Of a DNA stretch of 64,000 nt, positions 16,300-24,427 are shown in pieces. Origin of the DNA: UBA1429 sp964482225 (lineage in GTDB: Bacteria; Chloroflexota; Anaerolineae; UBA1429); NCBI GenBank assembly GCA_964482225.1, contig CAYZWT010000007.1, forward strand, positions 62,001-126,000, written 5' to 3'. The position numbers and the translations under genes are program-made. Below the pieces are notes generated by a model. The model saw only the letters and a list, made by a program, of their open reading frames with translations. It made no database searches and was not told the DNA's origin. Position 1 is the stretch's first letter; the number at the start of each line of letters is the position of its first letter.

Positions 16300-17061
16300 T
16301 CAGCCAAAGCGCCCGGTGACATAGTCCTCGGTGCGTTTGTCCTTGGCCTGGGTAAAGACCTCGACGCCGGTCCCGGATTCGATCAACTCGCCCATCAGGA
16401 AAAAGGCGGCGAAATCGGCTACCCGCGCCCCCTGCTGCACGCTGTGGGGCACCAGGATGATGGTATAGTGCTCCTTGAGCTCCAGCAGGGAACGTTCCAC
16501 TTTGGCCGTTGAGATGGGATCCAGTCCAGAGGTCGGTTCGTCCAGCAGCAAGATCTCGGGCTCTACCGCCAGGCTCCGGGCGATGCACAAGCGTTGCTGT
16601 TGCCCGCCGGAGAATGAGCTGGCCGGTTGATCCAGCCGATCCTTGACTTCATCCCACAAGGCGGCCTGTTGCAAGCTGTTGTAGAGCAGCTCATCCAGCC
16701 GGCTGCGATCCCGGACCCCCGCCAGGGTGGGTCCATAGAGCACATTCTCGCGCACGGTGCCAGGCAGGGGCAGCGGCAGCGCAAACACCATGCCCACGCG
16801 CCGCCGCAGGGCCGGCACATTCACGCCGGGCGCATAGATATCCTCGCCATCGATCAGCACACGCCCCGACATGGAGGTATGTTCCACCCGGTCATTGAGG
16901 CGGTTGACCAAGCGCAACAGGGTGGTCTTGCCGCCGCCTGCCGGCCCGAAAAAGACCGACACGGCGTGCTCGGGGACCTCCAGGCTAATGCCTTTGAGGG
17001 CCTCAAAGCTGCCATAGCGATAGGTAACATCGCAGATCTGGATCTTGTTGCGGGTTACCAT
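16300..17061 (-). CDS. PstB-like ATP-binding protein (copy 2) with altered Q-loop
   Basis: A 253-residue paralogue of PstB. Walker A (GPAGGGKTT), signature (FSGGQQQRL), Walker B (ILLLDEPTSGLDP) and the H-loop histidine (VPHSVQQ) are present. The Q-loop reads VFALPLPLPGT, so the glutamine that senses the gamma phosphate and couples to the membrane subunits is replaced by alanine. That suggests one degenerate ATP site in a PstB1-PstB2 heterodimer. The gene overlaps the end of pstA by 7 bases and precedes pstB1 by 31, so it is clearly part of the operon. Confidence 0.92.
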   Translation of the reverse strand: MVTRNKIQICDVTYRYGSFEALKGISLEVPEHAVSVFFGPAGGGKTTLLRLVNRLNDRVEHTSMSGRVLIDGEDIYAPGVNVPALRRRVGMVFALPLPLPGTVRENVLYGPTLAGVRDRSRLDELLYNSLQQAALWDEVKDRLDQPASSFSGGQQQRLCIARSLAVEPEILLLDEPTSGLDPISTAKVERSLLELKEHYTIILVPHSVQQGARVADFAAFFLMGELIESGTGVEVFTQAKDKRTEDYVTGRFG

Positions 17062-17900
17062 TCGCGCCTGCGCCGGAAATAGCTACGGATCATGGTCGCC
17101 ACCAGGTTCATCGAGAGCACAAACACCAAAAGCACCAGGGCCGTGCCGTGCTGGATCTCCAGCGGCATGTGGGGCACCTGGGTGCTGATCACATACAGGT
17201 GATAGGGCAGGGCCATGGTTTGGTCAAAGGCCGAATGGGGCAGGCGCGGCAGGAAAAAGGCCGCCACGGTGAACATGATCGGCGCCGTCTCGCCGGCGGC
17301 CCGCAACAGCCCCAGGATGATGCCCGTGATGATGCCCGGCAGGGCCTGGGGCAGCACAATGCGCCGGATGCCCTGCCAATGGGTGCCCCCCAGGCTGGCG
17401 CTCACCGTGCGATACTCCATCGGCACGGCCCGCAGCGCCTCCTCAGAGGTGCTGATGATCACCGGCAGGGTCATGATCGCCAGGGTCAACGAGCCCGCCA
17501 CGATGGAGGTGCCGAATTGCAGGATCAGGACGAACAGCCCCAGACCGAACAGCCCATAGACCACCGAGGGGATGCTGGCCAGGTTGACGATGGCCAGCCG
17601 GATGGCGCGGGTGAGGGTGTTGTCGCCGGCGTATTCCGAGAGGTACACGGCGGCGCCCACCCCCACGGGGATCGCTACCAACCCTGTGCCCAGGGTGAGC
17701 AGCAACGTGCCTATGATCGCCGGAAAGATGCCGCCCGCCTTCATGCCGTCGCGGGGCATGGCGGTCAGAAACTCCCAACTCACCGCGGGAAGGCCGTTGT
17801 AGATGATGGCCCCCACCACCAACAGGATGGGGAACACCACCAGCAGGCTGATGAGGCCCAGGCCCACAAAGCCCAGCTTTTGCGTCAGGTGGCGATCCAT
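17055..17900 (-). CDS. pstA: Phosphate ABC transporter permease PstA
   Basis: A 281-residue inner-membrane permease with about six transmembrane segments. The binding-protein-dependent transport signature is seen in EEALRAVPMEYRTVSASLGGTHW and continues to RIVLPQALPGIITGI. The RAAGETAPIMF segment after it is typical of PstA/PstC. ATG 17900 shares one base with the pstC stop (TGATG), which indicates coupled translation. A longer reading frame to 18236 overlaps pstC and was discarded. With PstC it forms the phosphate channel. Confidence 0.95.
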   Translation of the reverse strand: MDRHLTQKLGFVGLGLISLLVVFPILLVVGAIIYNGLPAVSWEFLTAMPRDGMKAGGIFPAIIGTLLLTLGTGLVAIPVGVGAAVYLSEYAGDNTLTRAIRLAIVNLASIPSVVYGLFGLGLFVLILQFGTSIVAGSLTLAIMTLPVIISTSEEALRAVPMEYRTVSASLGGTHWQGIRRIVLPQALPGIITGIILGLLRAAGETAPIMFTVAAFFLPRLPHSAFDQTMALPYHLYVISTQVPHMPLEIQHGTALVLLVFVLSMNLVATMIRSYFRRRREW

Positions 17901-18805
17901 CAGCGCAGCCCTCCCCGCGAGCGCCTGCGGAACATGACCGAGGCCGCCGCCAGAGTGATGGAGAAGGTGAGGATGAACAGGATCAGGCCCACGCCAAACA
18001 GCACATGATAGTGGGTGCTGCCGTGGGCCACCTCGCCCATCTCGGCGGCGATGGTGGCCGTCATGGTGCGGATGGGCAGGAACAGCGCCCGCAGCGAGCT
18101 GGGCATGCGCGCCGCGTTGCCGGTCACCATCATCACCGCCATCGTCTCGCCAATGGCCCGGCCCATGCCCAGCATCAGCGCCATCAGGATGCCCGAGCGG
18201 GCCGCCGGCACCACCACCCGCCAGATGGTCTGCCACTGGGTGGCCCCCATGGCCAGCCCCGCATCGCGATAGCTCTTGGGCACCGCATCCAGCGCATCCT
18301 CTGCCACGCTGATGATGGTCGGCAGCGCCATATAGGCCAGCAGCAACGCGCCGGTAAAGGCGGTCAGGCCGGTGGGCGCCCCCAGCGATTCGCGGATGAC
18401 GGGCGCCAGGGTGATCATGCCGAAAAAGCCCAACACCACCGAGGGGATGCCCGCCAGCACCTCGATCATCGGCTTGAGCACCTCGCGGGCCCAGGAAGGG
18501 GCGATCTCGCGCACAAACACCGCCGTACCCACCCCCAGCGGAAAGGCGATCAGCATGGCGACGATGGTGACCACCAGGGAGCCGGCGATGAGCGGCAGAG
18601 CGCCGTATAGCTCGCTGGTGGGGTACCAGCGCACGTTAAAGAGATTATCCAGGGGCACCTGCACAAAAGCAGGCACCCCCTCCATGAGCAAAAAGACAAA
18701 GATCATGGCCACAAAGCCGATGGCCGAGAAGCCGAGCACGCGCACCAGCGTTTCGATCAGCCACTCTAGCCTTTTGCGCAATGGAATGCCGTTGACAGGC
18801 GCCAT
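17900..18805 (-). CDS. pstC: Phosphate ABC transporter permease PstC
   Basis: A 301-residue inner-membrane permease with six predicted transmembrane segments and a periplasm-facing loop between the first two (about residues 50-75). The EAA-type motif is in EDALDAVPKSYRDAGLAMGATQW, followed by RAIGETMAVMMVTGN, a hallmark of PstC. It sits 23 bases after pstS and overlaps pstA by one base. Together with PstA it carries phosphate delivered by PstS. Confidence 0.95.
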   Translation of the reverse strand: MAPVNGIPLRKRLEWLIETLVRVLGFSAIGFVAMIFVFLLMEGVPAFVQVPLDNLFNVRWYPTSELYGALPLIAGSLVVTIVAMLIAFPLGVGTAVFVREIAPSWAREVLKPMIEVLAGIPSVVLGFFGMITLAPVIRESLGAPTGLTAFTGALLLAYMALPTIISVAEDALDAVPKSYRDAGLAMGATQWQTIWRVVVPAARSGILMALMLGMGRAIGETMAVMMVTGNAARMPSSLRALFLPIRTMTATIAAEMGEVAHGSTHYHVLFGVGLILFILTFSITLAAASVMFRRRSRGGLR

Positions 18806-18828
18806 CTCACCTCATGCAACAAGAGGGA

Positions 18829-19755
18829 TCAGTCCAGCGGGACAAACCCCAAGTCTCTGACCATCTGCTGGCCGTCGCTCAAGATCCAATCCAGAAACGT
18901 CCTGATCGCGCCGGAGGGCTCGCCGGCGGTATACATATAGAGGGGCCGCGATATGGGATAGCTGCCATCGTTGACCGTCTCGATGGAGGGCAGCACGAAC
19001 GGCCCACCGGGCTCGATGCCCACGGCGACCACCTTTTGATCGGGCGTCACATAGCCCAGCCCATCATAGCCGATGGCGTTGCGGTTCTGGCGCACCTCGG
19101 CGCTGATCCCCTCGGACGAGGGCATGAGCAGCGTATCGGGCGAGAAAAGCGAGTCATCATCCTCCCAACCCTGACGGATCACGTTCTCCAAAAAGTAGAC
19201 ATAGGTGCCCGAGTTGGATTCGCGGGAGAGGAGCACGATGGGGCGGTCATAGCTGCCCAGCTCGCTCCAATTGGTGATCTTGCCGGTATAGATATCCGAA
19301 ATCTGTTGCAGGGAGAGGTGATCAATGGGGTTATCGGGGTGTACGACGATAGCGATGGCATCCAGCGCGACCGTGAACTCGATGGGCTCGATGCCGTTGG
19401 CGCGGGCCGCATCCAGCTCTACCGTCTTCATGGCGCGTGAGGCATTGGCGATATCCACGGTGCCGTTGATCATGGCCGCAATGCCGGTGCCCGAGCCGCC
19501 CCCCGTCACCGAGATACGCACTTCGGGATGGACCAGGGCATACGCCTCCACCCAGGCCAGCGCCAGGTTGACCAGCGTGTCGGAGCCCTTGTTCTGAATG
19601 GTCTGAATGGCCCCATCCGACCCTGTGGATGCATCACCGGAGGGGCGGCAGCCCGCCAAGGTAGCCGCGAAAACGATCAGGAACGCACAGCAGGCGCAGA
19701 GCAGCGCTGCGCGGGGCGGGATCATCTGGGGCTGACGGTGGCTTGGTCTCAACAC
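18829..19755 (-). CDS. pstS: Phosphate-binding lipoprotein PstS
   Basis: A 308-residue extracytoplasmic solute-binding protein. The N-terminus has basic residues, a hydrophobic stretch and a lipobox LAGC with the lipidated cysteine at residue 36. The mature part shows GSDTL, GGGSGTGIAAMINGTVDIANASR and SRESNSGTYVYF, which form the phosphate site of PstS proteins. It is the first gene of the pst operon. GTG 19755 has GGAG 6 bases before it and was kept; ATG 19725 is an alternative that would leave a standard signal peptide. A promoter lies just upstream. Confidence 0.95.
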   Translation of the reverse strand: MLRPSHRQPQMIPPRAALLCACCAFLIVFAATLAGCRPSGDASTGSDGAIQTIQNKGSDTLVNLALAWVEAYALVHPEVRISVTGGGSGTGIAAMINGTVDIANASRAMKTVELDAARANGIEPIEFTVALDAIAIVVHPDNPIDHLSLQQISDIYTGKITNWSELGSYDRPIVLLSRESNSGTYVYFLENVIRQGWEDDDSLFSPDTLLMPSSEGISAEVRQNRNAIGYDGLGYVTPDQKVVAVGIEPGGPFVLPSIETVNDGSYPISRPLYMYTAGEPSGAIRTFLDWILSDGQQMVRDLGFVPLD

Positions 19756-19791
19756 AGAACTCCATCCGAGATGCCAAACTGGCCAGGGTGC

Positions 19792-19820
19792 ATTCTAGCG
19801 ACAGCTTCCAGGGTTAGCAA
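19792..19820 (-). promoter_or_regulatory. Promoter of the pst-phoU operon
   Basis: On the minus strand, TTGCTA (19815-19820) and TAGAAT (19792-19797) are 17 bases apart. Transcription would start about 30 bases before pstS. I could not find a clear PHO box. Confidence 0.55.
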
Positions 19821-19893
19821 ATCCGGCCACAAAGCGAGTATACAAGAGCTATGGCGCTCTGCGCAAGGCCGCGCGCGAAAATCACACATCGCC

Positions 19894-19923
19894 TTGACCT
19901 CTCTGCCACGCTCCGGCTAGAAT
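19894..19923 (+). promoter_or_regulatory. Promoter of the Gfo/Idh/MocA gene cluster
   Basis: TTGACC (19894-19899) and TAGAAT (19918-19923) are separated by 18 bases and lie about 40 bases ahead of the first dehydrogenase. It is divergent from the pst promoter. Confidence 0.6.
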
Positions 19924-19963
19924 GCTCGCGTTGAGCCGCACCCCGCTGACAAGGAGAGTCGCC

Positions 19964-21073
19964 ATGAGTGACAAGATCCGCATCGCCCTGATCGGCACCG
20001 GCCAGATCGGCACGCGCCACCTGGAGCGCTATGCCAAGATCGAGGACGCAGAAGTGGTCGCCATCTGCGACCTGCGCGAGGACTATGCGCGCAGCCTGGC
20101 CGCCCAGTTCAACGTGCCCGATGTCTATGCCGACTATCGCGAGATGCTGGCGCGCGATGACATTGACGCTGTGGACGTGTGCCTGCACAACCGCCTGCAC
20201 CGCCCGGTAGCGATCGATGTGTTGGAGGCGGGCAGACACTGTTATTGCGAAAAGCCCATGTCCTGGACCTATGCCGATGCCAGGGCCATGTACGAGGCCG
20301 CCCAACGCACGGGGCGCAAGCTGCACATCCAGCTCGGCACTATCTATCAGAACGAAGCCCGTGCTGCCAAGCGCATCATTGACGAGGGCCACCTGGGCCA
20401 GATCTATTTCGCCAAGACGATCCACTACCGCCGTCGGGGGCGTCCCTTTGTGGATGGCTATGGCACGCCCGCCTTTGTCAATACCGCCACCTCGGGCGGC
20501 GGCGCCATGCTCGATATGGCCGTCTACCACATCTCGCTGATCCTCTACCTGTTGGGCAACCCGACCCCTGAGACCATCTCTGGCGCCACCTACCAGATGC
20601 TGGAGAACATGTACCCCGGCCGCCGAGAGGAAGCGCGCTATAACGTCGAGGAGCTGGGCATGGCCTACATCCGGCTGGCGGGCGGCATCAGCTTGATGAT
20701 GGAGGAGGCCTGGGCTATCCAGTCGGACAACCCCGCCAATGACCAGATCATGGGCTCGCGGGGCGGCCTGCGGGTGGACCCGCTCACCTATTTCACCACC
20801 CTGGCCGATCTGGAGATGGACGGGACCTTTGACGTCAAGCAGGGGCTCTGGCGCTGGGAGCAATGCGACCCGCTCCAGGCCCACTATTCCGAGTCGCAGC
20901 GGCACTGGGTGGCAGCCTTGCAGGGCAAGGTGCCGTTGATTGATACCGCCGGTGTGGCCCTGAACACGGCGCTCATCACCGAGGGTGTATACCTCTCCGG
21001 CCATCTGGGCCGCGAGGTGACCCGCGCCGAGATCGAGGCCGCCGAGCCGGGCCTGGGCCGCGAACAGGCGTAG
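19964..21073 (+). CDS. Gfo/Idh/MocA family oxidoreductase (first of three)
   Basis: A 369-residue NAD(P)-dependent sugar dehydrogenase. The Rossmann motif GTGQIGTRHLER lies near residues 10-21, and the family signature CEKPMSWTYADA carries the catalytic-region lysine near residue 98. A GGGGAMLDMAVYHI-like helix (here SGGGAMLDMAVYHIS) follows near 179. Such enzymes oxidise sugars, inositols or sugar acids, often at one ring hydroxyl. ATG 19964 follows AAGGAGAG. It starts a plus-strand cluster of three such dehydrogenases and two TIM-barrel isomerases, so it likely takes part in one catabolic route. The substrate is unknown. Confidence 0.93.
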   Translation: MSDKIRIALIGTGQIGTRHLERYAKIEDAEVVAICDLREDYARSLAAQFNVPDVYADYREMLARDDIDAVDVCLHNRLHRPVAIDVLEAGRHCYCEKPMSWTYADARAMYEAAQRTGRKLHIQLGTIYQNEARAAKRIIDEGHLGQIYFAKTIHYRRRGRPFVDGYGTPAFVNTATSGGGAMLDMAVYHISLILYLLGNPTPETISGATYQMLENMYPGRREEARYNVEELGMAYIRLAGGISLMMEEAWAIQSDNPANDQIMGSRGGLRVDPLTYFTTLADLEMDGTFDVKQGLWRWEQCDPLQAHYSESQRHWVAALQGKVPLIDTAGVALNTALITEGVYLSGHLGREVTRAEIEAAEPGLGREQA

Positions 21074-21076
21074 ACA

Positions 21077-21120
21077 AGTTTCGCGCAGAGACGCCAAGAC
21101 GCAGAGCGGAGAGCGTAGAG
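21077..21120 (+). repeat. CGCAGAGACGC-type intergenic repeat
   Basis: A purine-rich stretch, TTTCGCGCAGAGACGCCAAG and onward, in the 91-base gap between two dehydrogenase genes. Related sequence occurs at about 24231-24264, 40793-40828 and 59828-59840. The CGCGCAGAG core is shared, and no function is evident. Confidence 0.6.
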
Positions 21121-21164
21121 GCCGTTTTCGAGGTGATCGTAGTCTATTCGCAAAGGAGCATCCT

Positions 21165-22268
21165 ATGGCCCAGAACAAGCTCAGGGTCGGATTGATCGGC
21201 ACGGGCATGATCTGCAACATCGCCCATGTGCCCGCCTGGCACGCCCTGGCGGACCAGGTCGAGATCGTGGGGGCGGCGGACGTGGCCGCCGAGCACGCCC
21301 GGGGCACCGCCCAGGCCCACGGGATCCCCCACTGGTACGACGACCCACAACGCATGTTGGACGAGCTGCAACCCGATGTCGTCTCGGTGTGCGCGCCCAA
21401 TAGCTATCACAAACCCTGGACCCTGGCCGCTCTCGCGGCCGGCGCCCACGTGCTCTGCGAAAAGCCGGTGGCCACCAGCTATCCGGACGCCCTCGAGATG
21501 TACGCCGCCGCCGAGACCGCGAACAAGCTGCTGATGGTGGGCCAGAGCTTGCGCTTTCGCAGCGAGAATCAGGCGGCCAAATCCCTGGCCGAGGCGGGGT
21601 TCTTGGGCGAGCCCTACTATGCCGAGGCGGGCGCCATGAGGCGGCGGGGCGTGCCCACCTGGGGCCAGTTCCACATGGCCGAGCACTCGGGCGGCGGGCC
21701 CATCTATGACATCGGCGTGCACGCCCTGGACCTGGTGTTGTGGCTGGTCGGCAGCCCCAGGGTGGCGGCGGTCAGCGGGGTTACCTACACCAAGCTGGCC
21801 AACCGCGACGAGGGTCTGGTCACCTCTCAGGCCGATAGCGGCGCACCCCAGGGGGTGCCCAACGCGCGCCCGTATGACTATCACGAGTTCGACGTCGAGG
21901 ATCTGGGCGTCGGGTTCCTGCGGCTGGAGAACGGCATGACCATCGTGCTGCGGGCCTCGTGGGCGGCCAACATCCCCGAGGGCACCGGCAGCACCTTTAT
22001 CCTGGGCACGCAAGCGGGCATGGCCCTCAGCCCGCTACGCATCATCGGCACCCTGGGCGCCTATCAGGCCGATACCACGCCCCTGGTGCCAGACCGCAAC
22101 GAGCCCTTTTCCATGGGCCACATCCGCGAGGCGGCCCACTTCCTGCGGGCCATCCGTGGCGAAGAGGCGCTGAGCGTCAAAAAGGACGAGGTGCTGAATG
22201 TGATCCACGCCCTGGACGGGCTCTATCGCTCGGCGCAGACCGGCGCAGAGGTGCGATTGGATTGGTGA
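21165..22268 (+). CDS. Gfo/Idh/MocA family oxidoreductase (second of three)
   Basis: A 367-residue NAD(P)-dependent dehydrogenase related to the previous gene. It has GLIGTGMICNIAHVPAW near residues 9-25 as nucleotide-binding loop, CEKPVATSYPDALEM near 97, and GGGPIYDIGVHALDLVLWL near 175. It belongs to the broad group that acts on free or bound sugars. ATG 21165 follows AAAGGAG. It is 91 bases after the first dehydrogenase and 37 before the third, on the same strand. Having three non-identical members in a row suggests either a multi-step oxidation/epimerisation or several related substrates. Confidence 0.93.
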   Translation: MAQNKLRVGLIGTGMICNIAHVPAWHALADQVEIVGAADVAAEHARGTAQAHGIPHWYDDPQRMLDELQPDVVSVCAPNSYHKPWTLAALAAGAHVLCEKPVATSYPDALEMYAAAETANKLLMVGQSLRFRSENQAAKSLAEAGFLGEPYYAEAGAMRRRGVPTWGQFHMAEHSGGGPIYDIGVHALDLVLWLVGSPRVAAVSGVTYTKLANRDEGLVTSQADSGAPQGVPNARPYDYHEFDVEDLGVGFLRLENGMTIVLRASWAANIPEGTGSTFILGTQAGMALSPLRIIGTLGAYQADTTPLVPDRNEPFSMGHIREAAHFLRAIRGEEALSVKKDEVLNVIHALDGLYRSAQTGAEVRLDW

Positions 22269-22305
22269 CTATCCGTTCACAGCGAACGTGCAAAGGAGCG
22301 CTCCC

Positions 22306-23433
22306 ATGACCAAGACCTATCGCCTGGGGATCATCGGTTTCGGGCACATGCACATCAACAACGTGGCCCAGCTCTATGCGGCGCACCCGCAGGTCGAGTG
22401 GGTGGCCTGCTCCGATACGACCCCGCTGACGCCCGAGCTGCGCGTCGCGCCCTATACCCGCGCCTGGAACCGGGACAACGTCATGGCCCGCACGGGCCTC
22501 TCGACCTACTATGACCTGTTCTACGAGATGCTGGTCAAGGAGGCGTTGGATATCGTCATCGTCACCTGCGAGAACGCCCAGCACCCCGAGGTGGTGGAGG
22601 CGTGCGCCGCCGCCGGCGTGCACGTGTGCGTGGAAAAGCCCATGGCGGCCAGCCTGGCCGACGCCCTGCGCATGGTGCGGGCCTGCGTGGCCGATGATGT
22701 GACTATGCTCGTCAACTGGCCCCTCACCTGGTCTCCGGCGGCCCGCAAGGCCAAGGAGCTGATTGACGAGGGGGTCATCGGCAAGGTGCTGGAGGTCAAG
22801 TGGCGCTCGGGGCACACCGGCCCGCTGGGGCCGGGCGCGGCCCATGCCGGTGTGGACGAGGCCGCCCAGCCCCTCAGCGGCCCCGAGCGCGCCGCCACCT
22901 GGTGGCACCAGACCGAGGCGGGCGGCGGCGCCATGCTGGACTATTGCTGCTACGGCGCCATGGTGAGCCGCTGGTATATCGGCCAGCCCGCCCAGGCCGC
23001 CCTGGGCATGCGCGCCAACCTACACAGCCAGTGGGGCGACGCCGAGGACAACGCCGCCATGTTGGTGCGCTACCCCGGCGCCATGGCCCTGCTGGAGGGC
23101 TCTTGGACGACGCTGGATCATGGCGCGCCCACCGGCCCCATCGTCTATGGCGCCAGCGGCACGCTGGTGGTGGATCGGGACGCCGAGGGCCCCTGCGTGC
23201 GGCTGGAGCGCGGCGGCGGCGATACCACCATCTACCGGCCCGAGCCGCTGCCCCAGGGCCGCCACGACGTGGCCCACGAGTTCATCCATCACCTGGAGAC
23301 CGGGGAGCCGCTGCACCCCACCCTGGACATGGGCCACAACCTGGAGTACATGGCGATTTTGGATGCGGGGCTGCGCTCCGCCAACAGCGGCCGCATCGAG
23401 ATGGTGGACAACGCCGCCTGGCGCATCGGATAG
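22306..23433 (+). CDS. Gfo/Idh/MocA family oxidoreductase (third of three)
   Basis: A 375-residue member of the same superfamily. The N-terminal GIIGFGHMHINNVAQLY loop and CVEKPMAASLADALRMV are conserved, as is the GGGAMLDYCCYGAMVSRWY helix in the middle. ATG 22306 follows AAAGGAGC and is favoured over an in-frame GTG 18 bases upstream. It ends 9 bases before the first isomerase gene, so these two are almost certainly translated from one message. The oxidised compound is not known. Confidence 0.92.
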   Translation: MTKTYRLGIIGFGHMHINNVAQLYAAHPQVEWVACSDTTPLTPELRVAPYTRAWNRDNVMARTGLSTYYDLFYEMLVKEALDIVIVTCENAQHPEVVEACAAAGVHVCVEKPMAASLADALRMVRACVADDVTMLVNWPLTWSPAARKAKELIDEGVIGKVLEVKWRSGHTGPLGPGAAHAGVDEAAQPLSGPERAATWWHQTEAGGGAMLDYCCYGAMVSRWYIGQPAQAALGMRANLHSQWGDAEDNAAMLVRYPGAMALLEGSWTTLDHGAPTGPIVYGASGTLVVDRDAEGPCVRLERGGGDTTIYRPEPLPQGRHDVAHEFIHHLETGEPLHPTLDMGHNLEYMAILDAGLRSANSGRIEMVDNAAWRIG

Positions 23434-23442
23434 GAGAGGACT

Positions 23443-24204
23443 ATGGACAAGGTCTCGCTGGCATCCTACGCCTTTCACGGCCTGCTGGCCGAGGGCAAGA
23501 TGGACGTATTCGGCTACCTGGAGAGCTGCAAGTACCGCTACCAGGTGCAAGCCGATATCTGGAACGGGATGCTGCTCAGCACGGACAAGGACTATATACG
23601 GAAGGTCAGGGAGGCGCTGGACGCCCGTGGGCTGGCGCTGGCCAACCTGTGCGTGGATGGCGCCCACATCTGGGAGGACGATCCCGATGCGCGGGAGGCC
23701 AACCACCGCAACGCCCTAGCGCACCTGGAGGCCGCCGAGCTCTTGGGGGCGCGCACCGTGCGCATTGACGCGGGCGGCGCCCACGATGCGCGCACGTTCA
23801 CCGAGGAGCAGCTCGATCTGATCGTGGCCCGCTATCGCGCATACGCCCGGCGCGCGCTGGATAACGGCTACCGGGTGGGCCCAGAGAACCACTGGGGCCC
23901 CGAGGTTGTGCCGGAGAACATGCTGCGCATCTGCCAGGCGGTGGATCACCCCGCCTTTGGCGTGCTGCTGCACTTTCGGGGCGATGCCGGCGACCGGGTG
24001 ATGGCCCCCTGGGCCATGCACACCCACGTCTCGTGGGAGATCACCGAGGGGCCGCTCACGGCCTGCATGGGCCTGTTGCGCGATGCGGGCTATGATGGCT
24101 ACTGGGGGGTGGAGCACCACAGCGGGCGCAACGAGTACACCGAGGTGGCCGTGCAGATCGCCCGGGTGCGCGATGTCCTGTGGCGCTGGCAGTGCGGCGC
24201 ATGA
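23443..24204 (+). CDS. Sugar phosphate isomerase/epimerase (TIM barrel), first of a related pair
   Basis: A 253-residue xylose-isomerase-like TIM-barrel protein. The barrel reads NLCVDGAHIWEDDPDAREAN near residue 70, RTVRIDAGGAHDAR near 103, a metal ligand in VGPENHWG near 148, then MHTHVSWE and GVEHHSG with further ligands. It shares long identical segments with 24428-25204, showing that the two arose by duplication. It starts 9 bases after the third dehydrogenase with AGGAGAG as ribosome site. It probably isomerises or epimerises the keto-sugar made by the dehydrogenases. Confidence 0.9.
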   Translation: MDKVSLASYAFHGLLAEGKMDVFGYLESCKYRYQVQADIWNGMLLSTDKDYIRKVREALDARGLALANLCVDGAHIWEDDPDAREANHRNALAHLEAAELLGARTVRIDAGGAHDARTFTEEQLDLIVARYRAYARRALDNGYRVGPENHWGPEVVPENMLRICQAVDHPAFGVLLHFRGDAGDRVMAPWAMHTHVSWEITEGPLTACMGLLRDAGYDGYWGVEHHSGRNEYTEVAVQIARVRDVLWRWQCGA

Positions 24205-24427
24205 TGGGATGAATCTCGCGCAGGGATGAAGAATCTCGCGCAGAGGCCGCAGAGACGCAGAGAAGGGCGAAGACGAGCTTCGCCCGTACGTATAGTGCGC
24301 CGTCTCGACCGTACGTGCGAATTGCGCATACATGCGCGGGGCGTGTATGCGCCACGCATTCATGCGTCACGCATGTATGCGTCATGTTCACCTACATCTA
24401 GACTGTGACGTGCATTCAGGAGGCAAG
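24205..24427. repeat. Repeat-filled intergenic region between the two isomerase genes
   Basis: This 223-base gap holds three kinds of repeat. A CGCAGAG-type purine-rich stretch lies at about 24231-24264. A perfect hairpin GGGCGAAG/CTTCGCCC with loop ACGAG lies at 24265-24285 and recurs in altered form at 60840. An array of ACGCAT/ATGCGT inverted pairs lies at about 24324-24386, with perfect copies at 24354-24367 and 24369-24382. The array could act as a binding site or cruciform, and no reading frame of note is present. Confidence 0.75.
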
